Positions 1 through 9,303 are shown, counted from the first letter of the stretch. The stretch: 64,000 nucleotides of DNA from Dinoroseobacter sp034111085 (GCA_034111085.1 JAWUXZ010000052.1:18860-82859); one strand, 5' to 3'. Notes: generated by a model from the sequence alone, not told the origin. Made by a program: numbers and translations.

Positions 1-1157
1 GCCAAGGGCAGCCCACCGACCCATTCGACAACCTCATCGCGGTGCTCGGACGGGGTTTGCAGCAAAAGCACATCGCCCGGCATGATAAGCGTTTTGCGCA
101 ACTGGCTGGTGATCCGTTTGCCCCGGCGCGCGATCCCCATCAGCACAGTGCGCTTGCGCCAACCGAGGCCGATAGATTGCGAGGTCTTGCCAGCAATGCG
201 CGCATCTTCTGTCACGACGATCTCGCTGAGGGCAGTGTCGCCGCCTTTCAATAGATCTGCGCGCTTGGCCTCGGCCACGGCAAGTTTCTGGGCGACGCGA
301 AACTCGTCCAGCGCGTGCGGTTCGGCCTCTAGCACGACGGCGTCGCCAGCCTCGATCGTTTGGCGCAGGGCACGCCCGCGCATCCGCTGGCCGTCGCGGA
401 TTAAGCCCAGCAGCGTGACATCTGCGGCCTCGGCAGCCTCATTCAAAATGCTCAGGCGCTCGCCGATCAACGCGCTGCCTTCGGGCACGGTCAGCTCAGC
501 GAGGTAGCCAGACAGCGCATCGAGTGGATCGGTGCCCGCATCGTGCTGGCCGCCGGGGATCAAGCGCCAGCCAACAAGGGCTACGAAAGCCAGACCCGCG
601 ATTGCGGCAACACCGCCCACGGGCGCGAAGTCGAACATGGTGAATGGCGCGCCAAGGCTCTCTTCGCGGATGCTGGCGATGATGATGTTGGGCGGCGTGC
701 CGATCAGCGTAACCATGCCGCCGAGGATGGTGGCAAAGCTGAGCGGCATCAGCGTTAAGCCCGCCGCACGTTTGGCCTTGCGCGCGGTGGCAATGTCGAC
801 GGGCATCAGCAGCGCAAGGGCCGCGACGTTGTTCATGAACGCCGACAGCACGCCGCCGATGCCGCCCATGATGGCAATATGCGTGCCGAGCGAGCGCGTG
901 GAATCGACCATCGTGCGGGTGATAAGCAGGACCGCGCCCGAGCGCACCAGGCCCGCCGAGACCACCAGCACAAGGGCGACAATGATCGTGGCCGGATGGC
1001 CGAAGCCCGCGAAGGCGTCTTTGGTCGGAACTACGCCGAGCATGACGCCGAGCATCAGCGCCGTGAAGGCGACGAGGTCATAGCGGAACTTGCCCCACAA
1101 GAGCATCCCGAAGACGGAACCGAACAGCGCAAAGAGGATGATTTGATCTTGGGTCAT
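1..1157 (-). CDS. SLC13/DASS-type anion permease with TrkA-C domains, C-terminus beyond window
   Basis: The reading frame starts at an ATG at 1157 and runs off the left edge after about 385 codons. The N-terminal half is hydrophobic with the layout of the divalent anion:sodium symporter superfamily, including a segment ending FMNNVAALALLMPV and a GTPPNIII motif typical of SLC13/CitT permeases. It is followed by two soluble stretches that resemble RCK_C (TrkA-C) domains, centred near residues 200-270 and 285-365. Members with this fusion are annotated as SLC13-family permeases for dicarboxylates, sulfate or other anions. The second membrane half should lie outside the window. The substrate cannot be told from sequence. 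Confidence 0.85.
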   Translation of the reverse strand, partial: MTQDQIILFALFGSVFGMLLWGKFRYDLVAFTALMLGVMLGVVPTKDAFAGFGHPATIIVALVLVVSAGLVRSGAVLLITRTMVDSTRSLGTHIAIMGGIGGVLSAFMNNVAALALLMPVDIATARKAKRAAGLTLMPLSFATILGGMVTLIGTPPNIIIASIREESLGAPFTMFDFAPVGGVAAIAGLAFVALVGWRLIPGGQHDAGTDPLDALSGYLAELTVPEGSALIGERLSILNEAAEAADVTLLGLIRDGQRMRGRALRQTIEAGDAVVLEAEPHALDEFRVAQKLAVAEAKRADLLKGGDTALSEIVVTEDARIAGKTSQSIGLGWRKRTVLMGIARRGKRITSQLRKTLIMPGDVLLLQTPSEHRDEVVEWVGGLPL

Positions 1158-1452
1158 GGCGCAAGCCTAGACTGAGCGGCACGCGGGCGAAACTATAGAT
1201 GCGGCCCAACGGCTTTGCGCCCACCACTGGCGCGCGCCGATCACGCCAGCGGCAGCAATCAGGTCGGCGATTGCAGCGAGTTGAGGTAGCATGGATATCT
1301 GCGAACCGATCTACGGGGATCATACGAGCGTGCCCATTCTCGAACCGGTGCATTTTCTTGCCTCAACCACCGAAATGCCGCCACCTTGCCGCCCTGCGCG
1401 CCCTCGCCTATAGAAAGCCAACTCAAGTAAACCGCAAAAAGACGAGGCACTG

Positions 1453-2193
1453 ATGGCCGGCCACTCAAAATGGGCAAATATTCAGCACCGCAAGGGGCGC
1501 CAAGACAAGCTTCGCGCCAAGCTGTTCTCTAAACTATCCAAAGAAATCACCGTTGCTGCCAAGATGGGCGACCCTGATCCCGACAAAAACCCGCGTTTGC
1601 GGCTTGCGGTCAAGGAAGCCAAGTCGAGCTCGGTCCCCAAGGACGTGATTGATCGCGCGATCAACAAAGCCGTTGGCGGCGACGCCGAGAGCTACGACGA
1701 GATCCGCTATGAAGGCTACGGCCCCAACGGTGTCGCGGTGATTGTCGAAGCAATGACGGACAATCGCAATCGAACCGCGTCTACCGTACGCTCGACCTTT
1801 ACCAAGAACGGCGGAAATTTAGGCGAAACGGGATCGGTTGGCTTCATGTTCGACCGCAAGGGGCAGGTTACATATCCGCTAAGTGCAGGCGACGCCGACA
1901 CAATAATGATGGCCGCGATCGAAGCGGGCGCCGAAGATGTCGAGACGTCCGAGGATGGCCACGTGATCTGGTGCGGTGACACTGATCTGAACGACGTATC
2001 GACAGCGCTGGAGACAGAGCTGGGCGAAAGCGAGTCGACCAAGCTGGTCTGGCGGCCAACCACCACGACCGAATTGGACCTAGAGGCCGCGCAAAAGCTG
2101 ATGCGTTTGATCGAGGCGCTGGAAGACGATGACGATGTGCAAACCGTCACCGCGAATTTCGATATCTCTGACGAGGTGATGGCGCAGCTTTAG
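1453..2193 (+). CDS. yebC: YebC/PmpR-family protein
   Basis: The protein has 246 residues and opens with MAGHSKWANIQHRKGRQD, the hallmark N-terminus of the YebC/PmpR family, and full length matches the family (about 240-250). Family members are cytoplasmic; some act as DNA-binding regulators and recent work links others to relief of ribosome stalling at proline-rich stretches. A GACGAGG sequence lies 6-12 bases upstream of the ATG. In many proteobacteria yebC precedes ruvC, but here the next gene is on the opposite strand and no ruv gene is in the window. Confidence 0.95.
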   Translation: MAGHSKWANIQHRKGRQDKLRAKLFSKLSKEITVAAKMGDPDPDKNPRLRLAVKEAKSSSVPKDVIDRAINKAVGGDAESYDEIRYEGYGPNGVAVIVEAMTDNRNRTASTVRSTFTKNGGNLGETGSVGFMFDRKGQVTYPLSAGDADTIMMAAIEAGAEDVETSEDGHVIWCGDTDLNDVSTALETELGESESTKLVWRPTTTTELDLEAAQKLMRLIEALEDDDDVQTVTANFDISDEVMAQL

Positions 2194-2208
2194 GGCCGCG
2201 CTATCTGG

Positions 2209-2457
2209 CTAGCCGCTGACATAGGGCACATTGTCTGTCGTCTCGGGTCGGTAGAAGATTTTTTGGTTGTGCAGCCGTCCGAGAAGGTCAGCAATTTCAA
2301 CCAATTCGCTATCGATCTCAGCGGTTTCGGCCACGGCCTCGCTGTTGAGCAGCGCCAAGCGGCGTTCCGACAAGATATGCTTGCGGCTGCGCAACGCGGT
2401 CTCGATTTGCTCGACATCATTGAGTGTCAGGTCAAACGTGCGATTGTATTTGGGCAT
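2209..2457 (-). CDS. small conserved hypothetical protein
   Basis: This 82-residue soluble protein has a good ribosome binding site (AGGAGC about 10 bases before the ATG). It starts MPKYNRTFDLTLNDVEQIE and is mostly predicted helix, with charged heptad-like spacing. No signal peptide or membrane segment is seen and I do not recognise a named family. It converges on yebC with 15 bases between stops. Its codon use resembles the neighbours, so it is likely a real resident gene. Confidence 0.7.
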   Translation of the reverse strand: MPKYNRTFDLTLNDVEQIETALRSRKHILSERRLALLNSEAVAETAEIDSELVEIADLLGRLHNQKIFYRPETTDNVPYVSG

Positions 2458-2530
2458 TAGACAAGAGCTCCTGTTTGCGACGCTTGGATGTCGATATGCG
2501 GCACTTGACTAGAAGAGCAAGGGGTTTGAC

Positions 2531-3214
2531 GTGCTAAAGTTCAATCAATTCGTGCAGTTTATGAGCACCGCTTTCCTTGGCGGGCCGCGCCGGATCAAGC
2601 TGGCTTGGGTGGTGAATGCGCAAAAGGGTGCCACGTTGGTGGTGTATCTGGCGATGGTCTGGGCGTACGGGGCAAGCGGTCCGGCGGTCTGGGTGCTGGT
2701 CGCGCTGCACGGGTCTTATGGCCTGATTTGGTTGATGAAAGAGGCGGCGTTCCCGGATGCAAGCTGGCAGCGGCAGGTGACGTTTGGGGCGGCGATTGTC
2801 TCGTTTCTGGCGGTGCTCGGGCCTTACTGGCTGATCGGGTGGGTGTTGATCTCAGGCCGGGCGGAGGGGCTGCAAAGCCAGCCTGCGTTGGGTTTTGCGA
2901 TTGGCCTCTACGCGCTGGGCGTGGCGCTTATGATCGGGGCCGACGCGCAGAAATTCTACACCTTGAGGCTGCGCAAAGGTCTGATTGAGGACGGGATGTT
3001 CGCGCGTATCCGCCATCCGAACTATTTGGGCGAGATGATGATCTATGGCAGCTTTGCGCTGGTGGTCTGGCACTGGCTGCCTGTTGTGATCCTCGGGGCT
3101 ATTTGGGGCACGCTGTTTGCAAGCAACATCGCGGCCAAGGAGGTGTCGTTGTCGCGTCACCCCGGTTGGGCCTCGTATAAGGCGCGTACGGGTTTTGTGT
3201 TGCCGAAACTGTAG
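2531..3214 (+). CDS. DUF1295/isoprenylcysteine methyltransferase-like membrane protein
   Basis: The protein has 227 residues with about six hydrophobic segments. Near the C-terminus it has the motif IRHPNYLGEMMIYGSF, and it ends with the pattern KEVSLSRHPGWASYKARTG, as in DUF1295 and the steroid 5-alpha-reductase/ICMT-like superfamily. These are inner-membrane proteins, some of which are methyltransferases or reductases acting on lipid-like substrates. The specific reaction here is not predictable. The ATG lies 73 bases from the divergent small gene, so the two share a promoter region. Confidence 0.8.
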   Translation: MLKFNQFVQFMSTAFLGGPRRIKLAWVVNAQKGATLVVYLAMVWAYGASGPAVWVLVALHGSYGLIWLMKEAAFPDASWQRQVTFGAAIVSFLAVLGPYWLIGWVLISGRAEGLQSQPALGFAIGLYALGVALMIGADAQKFYTLRLRKGLIEDGMFARIRHPNYLGEMMIYGSFALVVWHWLPVVILGAIWGTLFASNIAAKEVSLSRHPGWASYKARTGFVLPKL

Positions 3215-3340
3215 TAGCGCAGGGGCCGCAAATTGTAACAGGCGCGTTAACGAGGCTTAACAGCCTGTCCTCAATTTAGTTTGAATTTGCAGGGTATCTG
3301 CGTCATGCCGCTGTGATCTGACCCCGGTTCGGAGCCCTCT

Positions 3341-3940
3341 ATGACCGCCCTTCTTGCTGGATTTTCCATCGGTTTTTCGCTGATCCTTGCCATTGGCGCA
3401 CAGAATGCTTTCGTTCTGCGCCAAGGCTTGAGGCGGGCCCATGTTCTGGCCGTGGTGCTGACCTGTGCAGTCTCAGACGCGCTTTTGATCGCGCTGGGCG
3501 TCACAAGTTTCGCCGCAATCTCGGCGCGCCTGCCGCTGTTTGCGCCGGTTTTGGTCTGGGCTGGGGCCGCGTTTCTGGTGGTCTACGGCACGATGCGGTT
3601 CTGGGCGGCTTGGCAAGGCGGCGAGCAGTTGGATGCAGCCGAGGGTGGCGGCGGAAGTCTTAGCGCGGCGGTGCTGACCTGCCTTGGGCTGACCTGGCTG
3701 AACCCGCACGTGTATCTTGATACGGTGATCCTTGTGGGGTCCATTTCCACGGATTACGGGGCAGATGCGTCCTTGTTCGGGGCAGGAGCGATCACGGCAT
3801 CCTTCGTGTTTTTCTTCGTGCTGGGCTACGGGGCGCGCGCGCTGGCTCCGGTATTCGCGCTACCCATTGCATGGCGGATTCTGGATGTTGGAATCGGGCT
3901 CGTGATGTGGGCGCTTGCGGCCAAGCTGCTGCTGAACTGA
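3341..3940 (+). CDS. LysE/ArgO-family amino acid exporter
   Basis: The protein has 199 residues and five to six hydrophobic segments. The N-terminal motif AIGAQNAFVLRQGLRR matches the LysE/ArgO branch of the LysE superfamily, which exports basic amino acids such as lysine and arginine. The conserved TWLNPHVYLD stretch in the middle is also typical. A CGGAG sequence lies 7 bases upstream of the ATG. LysE-type genes often have a divergent LysR regulator, but none is adjacent here, so the substrate is inferred only from the family. Confidence 0.9.
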   Translation: MTALLAGFSIGFSLILAIGAQNAFVLRQGLRRAHVLAVVLTCAVSDALLIALGVTSFAAISARLPLFAPVLVWAGAAFLVVYGTMRFWAAWQGGEQLDAAEGGGGSLSAAVLTCLGLTWLNPHVYLDTVILVGSISTDYGADASLFGAGAITASFVFFFVLGYGARALAPVFALPIAWRILDVGIGLVMWALAAKLLLN

Positions 3941-4003
3941 GTATTTCAGCGGCAAAAACCTGCTGGGCTTGCAGTGTCCAATCGCGCGTGATCTGACAAA
4001 AAC

Positions 4004-4903
4004 ATGGAGACCGCAAACCGCCCCGTTGCTGGAATCGTCTGGATGCTGCTAACCGGCGCCTGTTTCGTCGCGGTGACAGCTTTGGTGAAGTATTTGGGCG
4101 ATGGTGTGCCAGCCGCCCAAGCCGCTTTTTTGCGCTATTTACTTGGACTTGTGTTCCTGATCCCGATGATAGGCGCGATGCGGCGCGTGAGCTATACCAA
4201 GTCCTTGCTGACATGGTTTGGGGTGCGCGGCGTGGCCCATACACTGGGCGTGATCTTGTGGTTTTATGCGATGACGCGCATCCCCATCGCGGAAGTCACG
4301 GCAATGAATTACCTCAACCCGGTCTATGTCACCATTGGTGCGGCACTGTTCATGGGCGAGAAGCTGGCGGGGCGGCGCATTTTTGCAATCGTCATCGCTT
4401 TAGTTGGTGCAATCGTAATCCTGCGCCCCGGTTTTCGAGAGTTGAACGACGGCCATTTTGCGATGCTGTTCACGGCTATGTTCTTCGCGGTTAGCTATCT
4501 GTTGGCCAAGAAGTTTTCGGGCGAGGTTTCTGCCACAGTTGTCGTGGCGATGTTGTCGATTACCGTGACGATAGGCTTGGCCCCGTTTGCATGGGCGGTG
4601 TGGGTAACGCCGACGCCTTGGGAGCTGGCGATACTTTTCGGCGTCGCGTGTTTTGCCACCGCCGGGCACTTCACCATGACCCTGGCTTTTGCCGCGGCTC
4701 CGCTGACGGTCACGCAGCCGGTGACGTTCCTACAATTGGTCTGGGCGACCCTGCTTGGGTTTCTGGTGTTTGGCGAAGGTATCGACGGTTTCGTCGTGCT
4801 CGGCGGCGCGCTGATCATTGCGTCGGTCAGCTTTATCACATGGCGCGAGGCTCAGTTGCGCAGAGGTGCAGTGGCACCGATCGAGCCCGAAACGAAGCTC
4901 TAG
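4004..4903 (+). CDS. EamA/DMT-superfamily transporter
   Basis: The protein has 299 residues with ten predicted transmembrane helices in two EamA repeats (roughly residues 8-140 and 150-282). The first repeat contains AEVTAMNYLNPVYVT, a typical end-of-repeat pattern. Drug/metabolite transporters of this kind are inner-membrane exporters or importers of metabolites; the substrate is unknown. The start lacks a strong Shine-Dalgarno sequence, but the N-terminus fits homologues. It lies 63 bases after lysE on the same strand and could be co-transcribed with it. Confidence 0.88.
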   Translation: METANRPVAGIVWMLLTGACFVAVTALVKYLGDGVPAAQAAFLRYLLGLVFLIPMIGAMRRVSYTKSLLTWFGVRGVAHTLGVILWFYAMTRIPIAEVTAMNYLNPVYVTIGAALFMGEKLAGRRIFAIVIALVGAIVILRPGFRELNDGHFAMLFTAMFFAVSYLLAKKFSGEVSATVVVAMLSITVTIGLAPFAWAVWVTPTPWELAILFGVACFATAGHFTMTLAFAAAPLTVTQPVTFLQLVWATLLGFLVFGEGIDGFVVLGGALIIASVSFITWREAQLRRGAVAPIEPETKL

Positions 4904-4962
4904 TGAGGCGCAGTTTTTCTGGCTAAGCTCTTGGTTAACTGACTGTCACAGAGGTTAATTCC

Positions 4963-6042
4963 ATGCGCATTCTCACGGCCCTGATCTTCGCTCTTATCCC
5001 TTTGCCTGCCCTTGCACAGCTAGAGGTCTGCAACGGCACTGACGTGATGCACCGCGTCGCGATTGGCTATCAGGGGGATAAAACGTGGACTTCAGAAGGC
5101 TGGTGGGATTTCGAGCCGGGCGAATGCGCCGTTGTGGTAAGCGAGCCGCTGAGCCGGCAGAGTTACTATTATAAAGTGCGCGCCGAGGGGCATGAGTATG
5201 GCGGTAATTTCGCGTTTTGCACCGGCGACAGCCCGTTCACGATCTTTGGCGATACCGACTGCGTCGAGCGCGGGTTTGAGCGTGAGTTGTTCGTCCTCGA
5301 AGATACCGGGCCAACCGCGACTGAGTGGACGATTGCGCTGACCGGTGCGCCCACTTCTGCCGTGCCACCTGCCCCGAAATCCGCGACAGCACCTCAACCT
5401 GCACCCGGGCCTGCTATGACACGACTTGCGATGCTGCCTGCGCCTGAGTTGGATTATATCGACTACCGGGGTGCGTTTCAGCCGGGCGATTACGGCGAGC
5501 AGATCCGCGTCGAGGCGCGTTTCATTGGCTGTCATGAGGACGGTGATCAGGAGTTCTGTAGCTTCGATGCAGATGGCGTCGATTGGCTCGTTTATCCGTC
5601 AGAAGCGAATTATTCGGAGACGTTTATTTCCATGTCGTTCCTGACCCCGGGTCAGCGGGTCAATCTGAGCGCGGACATCGTTAACTATTATGATGCGTCG
5701 ATCGAGATTGCCGTCAGCCAGATCGAAGCGATCACGATAGCCGACGATTTGGACCGGATCTATTTCGCGCTTCAGGGAATTTTCACCGATCCGAACGATC
5801 CATCTGCGCGCGCCGAGGTGATCGGCAACACGATGTTTGAGCTTTATGACAACAATCAGGTCTCGGCGTACAGGTTCAGCGTCGCGTCCAATTGCGACGG
5901 CACTTCGGCGACGGGGCCTGCATTGATGCTATCGGAGCCCGAAACCGGCTGGGCGAGTTGTGCGATCCTAAACTATGTCGGTCCGGATGGGTTCGACTAT
6001 ACCGAGATGGGGATGTTGCACGGGCCGAGCTATCGGCGTTGA
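4963..6042 (+). CDS. exported DUF1036-domain protein
   Basis: The 359-residue protein has a clear signal peptide ending LPALA before QLEVCNGT. The first 110 residues of the mature protein carry the DUF1036 pattern: an N-terminal CN(G/K)T motif, WWDFEPGECA, a TDCVERGF-like cysteine motif and conserved aromatic residues. A proline-rich linker (about residues 125-150) leads to a second domain of about 200 residues with four cysteines that I do not recognise. It is periplasmic or secreted, with unknown function. An AGAGG sequence lies 9 bases upstream of the start. Confidence 0.85.
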   Translation: MRILTALIFALIPLPALAQLEVCNGTDVMHRVAIGYQGDKTWTSEGWWDFEPGECAVVVSEPLSRQSYYYKVRAEGHEYGGNFAFCTGDSPFTIFGDTDCVERGFERELFVLEDTGPTATEWTIALTGAPTSAVPPAPKSATAPQPAPGPAMTRLAMLPAPELDYIDYRGAFQPGDYGEQIRVEARFIGCHEDGDQEFCSFDADGVDWLVYPSEANYSETFISMSFLTPGQRVNLSADIVNYYDASIEIAVSQIEAITIADDLDRIYFALQGIFTDPNDPSARAEVIGNTMFELYDNNQVSAYRFSVASNCDGTSATGPALMLSEPETGWASCAILNYVGPDGFDYTEMGMLHGPSYRR

Positions 6043-6115
6043 GGCGTTAACCTTTTCTTAACAAAACGGATGTTCTTGCCTTGTTCTTGTGCGCAGTTAA
6101 CTTCATGTTAACGCG

Positions 6116-6778
6116 ATGCGAGGATTGTTTGAGAAATGCCTGCTGACCGCAGCACTTGTAGTCACCACGTCTGCGGCTTGGGCTGATCTGTCGGGCGTTG
6201 CCCGCGTCATTGACGGTGACACCTTAGAAATATCGGGCACGCATGTGCGTTTGGCGGGGTTGGACGCGCCTGAGAATGACCAGCAGTGCCGAACCGAACA
6301 TGGCGTCGTGTGGGATTGTGGGCGCTATGTGACTCAAGAATTGCGCTCGCTTCTTGGGCGTGCGGAGGTGCGTTGCGTTGATGAAGGCGATGGCGGCTAT
6401 GGCAGGGTGCTGGGGCGCTGCTATTGGGGTGTTCTGGACTTGTCGGCGCATCTGGTCGGGCTTGGTTTGGCGTGGGTCGACCCCCGGTTTGAGCAGACCT
6501 ATCTGAGCCTTGAGAAAGAGGCGGCGATTGCCCAGCGTGGGCTTTGGGCAATGTCGTCGTTGCGTCCCTGGGAGCACCGCGTGACACGTGTTGTTGGGCG
6601 GACTGCACCGGATGCAGATTGCGTGATAAAGGGCAATATTTCTGACGGCGGGCGCATTTATCATCTGCCCGGCCAGCAGCACTACCTACGCACAGGCATT
6701 CGCCCGGAAAATGGCGAGCGCTGGTTCTGCACCACCCAAGAGGCTGAACGCGCAGGCTGGCGTGCAGCGCGGCGCTAG
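6116..6778 (+). CDS. exported thermonuclease-family (SNase-like) nuclease
   Basis: The 220-residue protein has a signal peptide (likely cleavage after A23) and then a staphylococcal-nuclease-like fold. The catalytic pattern is present: R45 and D50/E53 in VRLAGLDAPE, and an arginine in GGYGRVLGRCYW matching the second catalytic arginine. It should hydrolyse nucleic acid outside the cytoplasm with a metal ion. Extra cysteines suggest a disulfide. The C-terminal 65 residues extend beyond the nuclease fold. The upstream spacer contains two TTAACxTxATGTTAAC-like stretches, but I could not define an operator. Confidence 0.88.
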   Translation: MRGLFEKCLLTAALVVTTSAAWADLSGVARVIDGDTLEISGTHVRLAGLDAPENDQQCRTEHGVVWDCGRYVTQELRSLLGRAEVRCVDEGDGGYGRVLGRCYWGVLDLSAHLVGLGLAWVDPRFEQTYLSLEKEAAIAQRGLWAMSSLRPWEHRVTRVVGRTAPDADCVIKGNISDGGRIYHLPGQQHYLRTGIRPENGERWFCTTQEAERAGWRAARR

Positions 6779-6867
6779 AAAACCGACGCCACTTGATCGG
6801 GGTCAATGCAGGACTGTCGTGGCTACCTCAGAGTTGTCCCAAGTGAGGACAACAAGGAGGCTCCGAC

Positions 6868-7113
6868 ATGTCGAATACGCCACACGAACTGGCCGAAGAA
6901 TTCCCGCAACACATCGAGGTGATGCATCGCCTGAAGGTCGAGGATGCCCATTTCGCACGCCTCTTTGACGAGTATCATGAGGTCAATCGCGCGGTTCACC
7001 GTGCCGAAACGCGCGTTGATGCGATTGATGATGCAGCCGAAGAAGCGTTGCGCCGTCAGCGGGTTAGCTTGAAAGATCAGATCTGGAGTATGCTTAGCGC
7101 AGCCGCGGCTTAG
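6868..7113 (+). CDS. DUF465/YdcH-family small protein
   Basis: The protein has 81 residues and is highly charged and helical. The HxxxVNRAVHRAE-like core followed by RRQRVSLKDQIWSML matches the DUF465 (YdcH) family, a short helical-hairpin protein of unknown function common in proteobacteria. An excellent Shine-Dalgarno (AAGGAGG) precedes the start. Its 3' end overlaps the convergent hydrolase gene by 4 bases. Confidence 0.88.
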   Translation: MSNTPHELAEEFPQHIEVMHRLKVEDAHFARLFDEYHEVNRAVHRAETRVDAIDDAAEEALRRQRVSLKDQIWSMLSAAAA

Positions 7114-7895
7114 CCCTTTAGAAACTTCAGAAATTCCGCCTGCACTTCCGGCTGCCACACATCGTGGTGGCCGACACCGAGCAGCGTAAGGATGCGTTTG
7201 TCGGCGCTGCCAGCGGCCTCGTAGACAGCGCGGCCTTGTTCGACGGGAATCACCTGATCTTCGATGCCGTGTAGCACCAAAAGCGGGGCGGTGACGAAGG
7301 CGATATGGACCTCTGTGTCCCATAGATTTGCGAACAAAACCCGCACCCAGCCAGGGATCTTCGTCTGCAATGCGGCGTCCGGGATCGAGGTGTAGGGCGC
7401 TTCAAGCACCATGCGCGCGGGGGCGGTTTCAGTGGCGAGCCATGCGGCGACACCGGTTCCGAGGCTTTCGCCGTAATACGCAATCTCAACCCCCGGATAC
7501 TGGGCTGCGGTCAATTGTGCGAGCAGTTTGGCGTCGGCGCGCAGGGCCTCCTCGGACGGGGTGCCGCCGGATCCTGTGGAGCCGCGATAGGCAAGCGCGT
7601 TGACCCCGAGACCGGCACGCATCATGACCTCAAACCTTTGCGAGCGATTGCCGAGCCCTCCGGCATTGCCCTGAAAGTAAAGAACAATCGGCTGACCCGT
7701 CGCGGGCGGTGCGTGCCAGACGATGACCTCGGTTCCGTCCCTGGTCGTCATGGTTTGGCGCTGCATTGTCAGGCCGATCTCAGCCGGGCGGACGTCTGTG
7801 GGGTCCAAGGGATAGGTCAATTGCGTCTCAAACAGCTTCAAAAGACCGAGCATGCCCGCGCAGACTGCGAGGATTGCAATGCCGCCATATCTCAT
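7110..7895 (-). CDS. membrane-anchored alpha/beta hydrolase co-transcribed with pccR
   Basis: I chose the ATG at 7895, preceded by GGAAGG, giving 261 residues. An upstream in-frame extension to 8135 lies wholly inside pccR and is rejected. The N-terminus is one hydrophobic anchor (residues 4-22), followed by the BEM46/FrsA-like hydrolase pattern: GNAGG oxyanion region, nucleophile serine in YGESLGTG, aspartate in HGIEDQVIP and histidine in GVGHHDVW. All three catalytic residues are present. The start codon overlaps the pccR stop (ATGA), so the two genes form an operon. The substrate is unknown; an ester or thioester linked to short-chain acyl metabolism is only an inference from that link. 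Confidence 0.85.
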   Translation of the reverse strand: MRYGGIAILAVCAGMLGLLKLFETQLTYPLDPTDVRPAEIGLTMQRQTMTTRDGTEVIVWHAPPATGQPIVLYFQGNAGGLGNRSQRFEVMMRAGLGVNALAYRGSTGSGGTPSEEALRADAKLLAQLTAAQYPGVEIAYYGESLGTGVAAWLATETAPARMVLEAPYTSIPDAALQTKIPGWVRVLFANLWDTEVHIAFVTAPLLVLHGIEDQVIPVEQGRAVYEAAGSADKRILTLLGVGHHDVWQPEVQAEFLKFLKG

Positions 7896-9286
7896 ACGCT
7901 TCCTTCCACGATGTACGGCAGCACCCCGCGCCGTGCGGGGTCTACGGTTAGGCGTCGCTCTAGAGGTGGCACCGAGCGTTGGTGGCAATTTGAGCGCTCG
8001 CAGATGCGGCATGAGATCCCGATAGGCTCGAACGCACCGTCTTTGAGATCGAGCCCGTCTGCGTAGACCAGCTCGCCTGCGTGGCGGACTTCGCAGCCGA
8101 GCCCGATGGCGTAGCGACGGGTTGGCGCACCCCAATGGCCGCCGGACTTGGACACGTCGCGCGCGAGGCAGAAGTAGCGCGCCCCGTCCGGTGTTTCGGC
8201 CAACTGACGCAAGAACCGTCCCGGCAACTCAAAGGCTTGGTGGACATTCCACAGCGGGCAGGCCCCACCAAAGCGCGCAAATTGCAGGCGCGTGGCCGAA
8301 TGGCGCTTTGTGATTGTGCCGGCTTGGTCAACACGCACAAAGAAGAATGGGATGCCCTTGGCGGTGGGGCGTTGCAGGGTTGAGAGGCGGTGGGCGACCT
8401 GCTCGATCGACGTGGAAAACTGGTCTGACAAGCGCTCAAGGTCGTGGCGTGTCGTGCGCGCGGCCTCCAGAAACGCGGTGTAGGGCATGAGCGTAGCACT
8501 CGCGAAATAGTTCGCCAGACCGATTTTGGCGATGTCGCGCGCGGTCGGCGTTTGGAAACGGGCGAGGTCGAGCGTGACTTCTAGGAGCGGGTCTTGGGTC
8601 AGCAGGGCGATCTGTAGGACCAACTGGAAGCGGCGGGTCGCGGGTGCGCTGCGGCTTGATAGGGTCAGGGTTTTGGTGGCGTGATCGTAGCGGCGCGGAT
8701 CGGGGTTGTCGGTGATCTGGACGCTGACACCTTTGGCTGCGAGCAATTGAGTGGCACCGCGTTCGGCGTCGTGGCCGAGTTTCGCGGCGGTGGCTTCGGC
8801 CGCGCGATCAACCGGGTCGATATAATTGTCGCAGTAGTGGAAGAAATCGCGCACCTCTTCCCATGGAGACGCGCTTTCGCCGGTGCGCCCGAGTGCGGCA
8901 TCAAGGCTGGCGAGGCGTTCTTGGCTGTCGCGGTAGGCGCGGTGCAGATCGAGAAAAGCGCGCGCCAGTGCAGGGGCATTGGCAGCGGTCAGGCGCAGAT
9001 CGGCCAGCGCTGGCGGGTCATCGGTGAACACCGGATCGGCGAGCACTTCGCGCATATCAGTGACCAAACGCTCGCTGTCGCCTTGGGCCAGCTCGGTGAC
9101 GTCAAAGCCAAATTCGCGGGCCAGAGCGAGCACCACAGTTGTTGAGACCGGGCGGTTGTTGTTTTCCATCTGGTTTAGATAGGGCAGCGAAACGCCCAGC
9201 TTTTCGGCGAATGCCTTCTGGGTCAGGCCAAGGCGTTTCCGGGTCTCGCGCAGTTTCGCGCCAGCATAGAGTTTTTGGGTGCGCAT
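7892..9286 (-). CDS. pccR: PccR-like short-chain acyl-CoA regulator (ScfR family)
   Basis: Using the ATG at 9286 (GAAGG seven bases upstream) the protein has 464 residues. Residues 1-60 are an XRE-type helix-turn-helix (RKRLGLTQKAFAEKLGVS); the middle is a region related to ImmA/IrrE (DUF955) without the HExxH zinc motif; the end is a DUF2083-type domain with clustered cysteines (CRICERSNCHQR). This is the layout of ScfR regulators such as RamB and PccR. In Rhodobacter sphaeroides PccR activates propionyl-CoA carboxylase, and pccB lies 1.5 kb upstream here. Two TTTGCAAA palindromes sit just before the start, implying autoregulation. Confidence 0.88.
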   Translation of the reverse strand: MRTQKLYAGAKLRETRKRLGLTQKAFAEKLGVSLPYLNQMENNNRPVSTTVVLALAREFGFDVTELAQGDSERLVTDMREVLADPVFTDDPPALADLRLTAANAPALARAFLDLHRAYRDSQERLASLDAALGRTGESASPWEEVRDFFHYCDNYIDPVDRAAEATAAKLGHDAERGATQLLAAKGVSVQITDNPDPRRYDHATKTLTLSSRSAPATRRFQLVLQIALLTQDPLLEVTLDLARFQTPTARDIAKIGLANYFASATLMPYTAFLEAARTTRHDLERLSDQFSTSIEQVAHRLSTLQRPTAKGIPFFFVRVDQAGTITKRHSATRLQFARFGGACPLWNVHQAFELPGRFLRQLAETPDGARYFCLARDVSKSGGHWGAPTRRYAIGLGCEVRHAGELVYADGLDLKDGAFEPIGISCRICERSNCHQRSVPPLERRLTVDPARRGVLPYIVEGSV

Positions 9287-9303
9287 GGGCGGGCCTTCAG
9301 GTC

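Noticed and set aside
7896..8135. N-terminal extension of the alpha/beta hydrolase
   Set aside because: It lies entirely within pccR in another frame and adds no recognisable domain; the ATG at 7895 has a good ribosome site.
8292..9145. Forward-strand open frames inside pccR (for example 8681-9145)
   Set aside because: They are antisense shadows created by high GC at third codon positions of pccR and have no family features.
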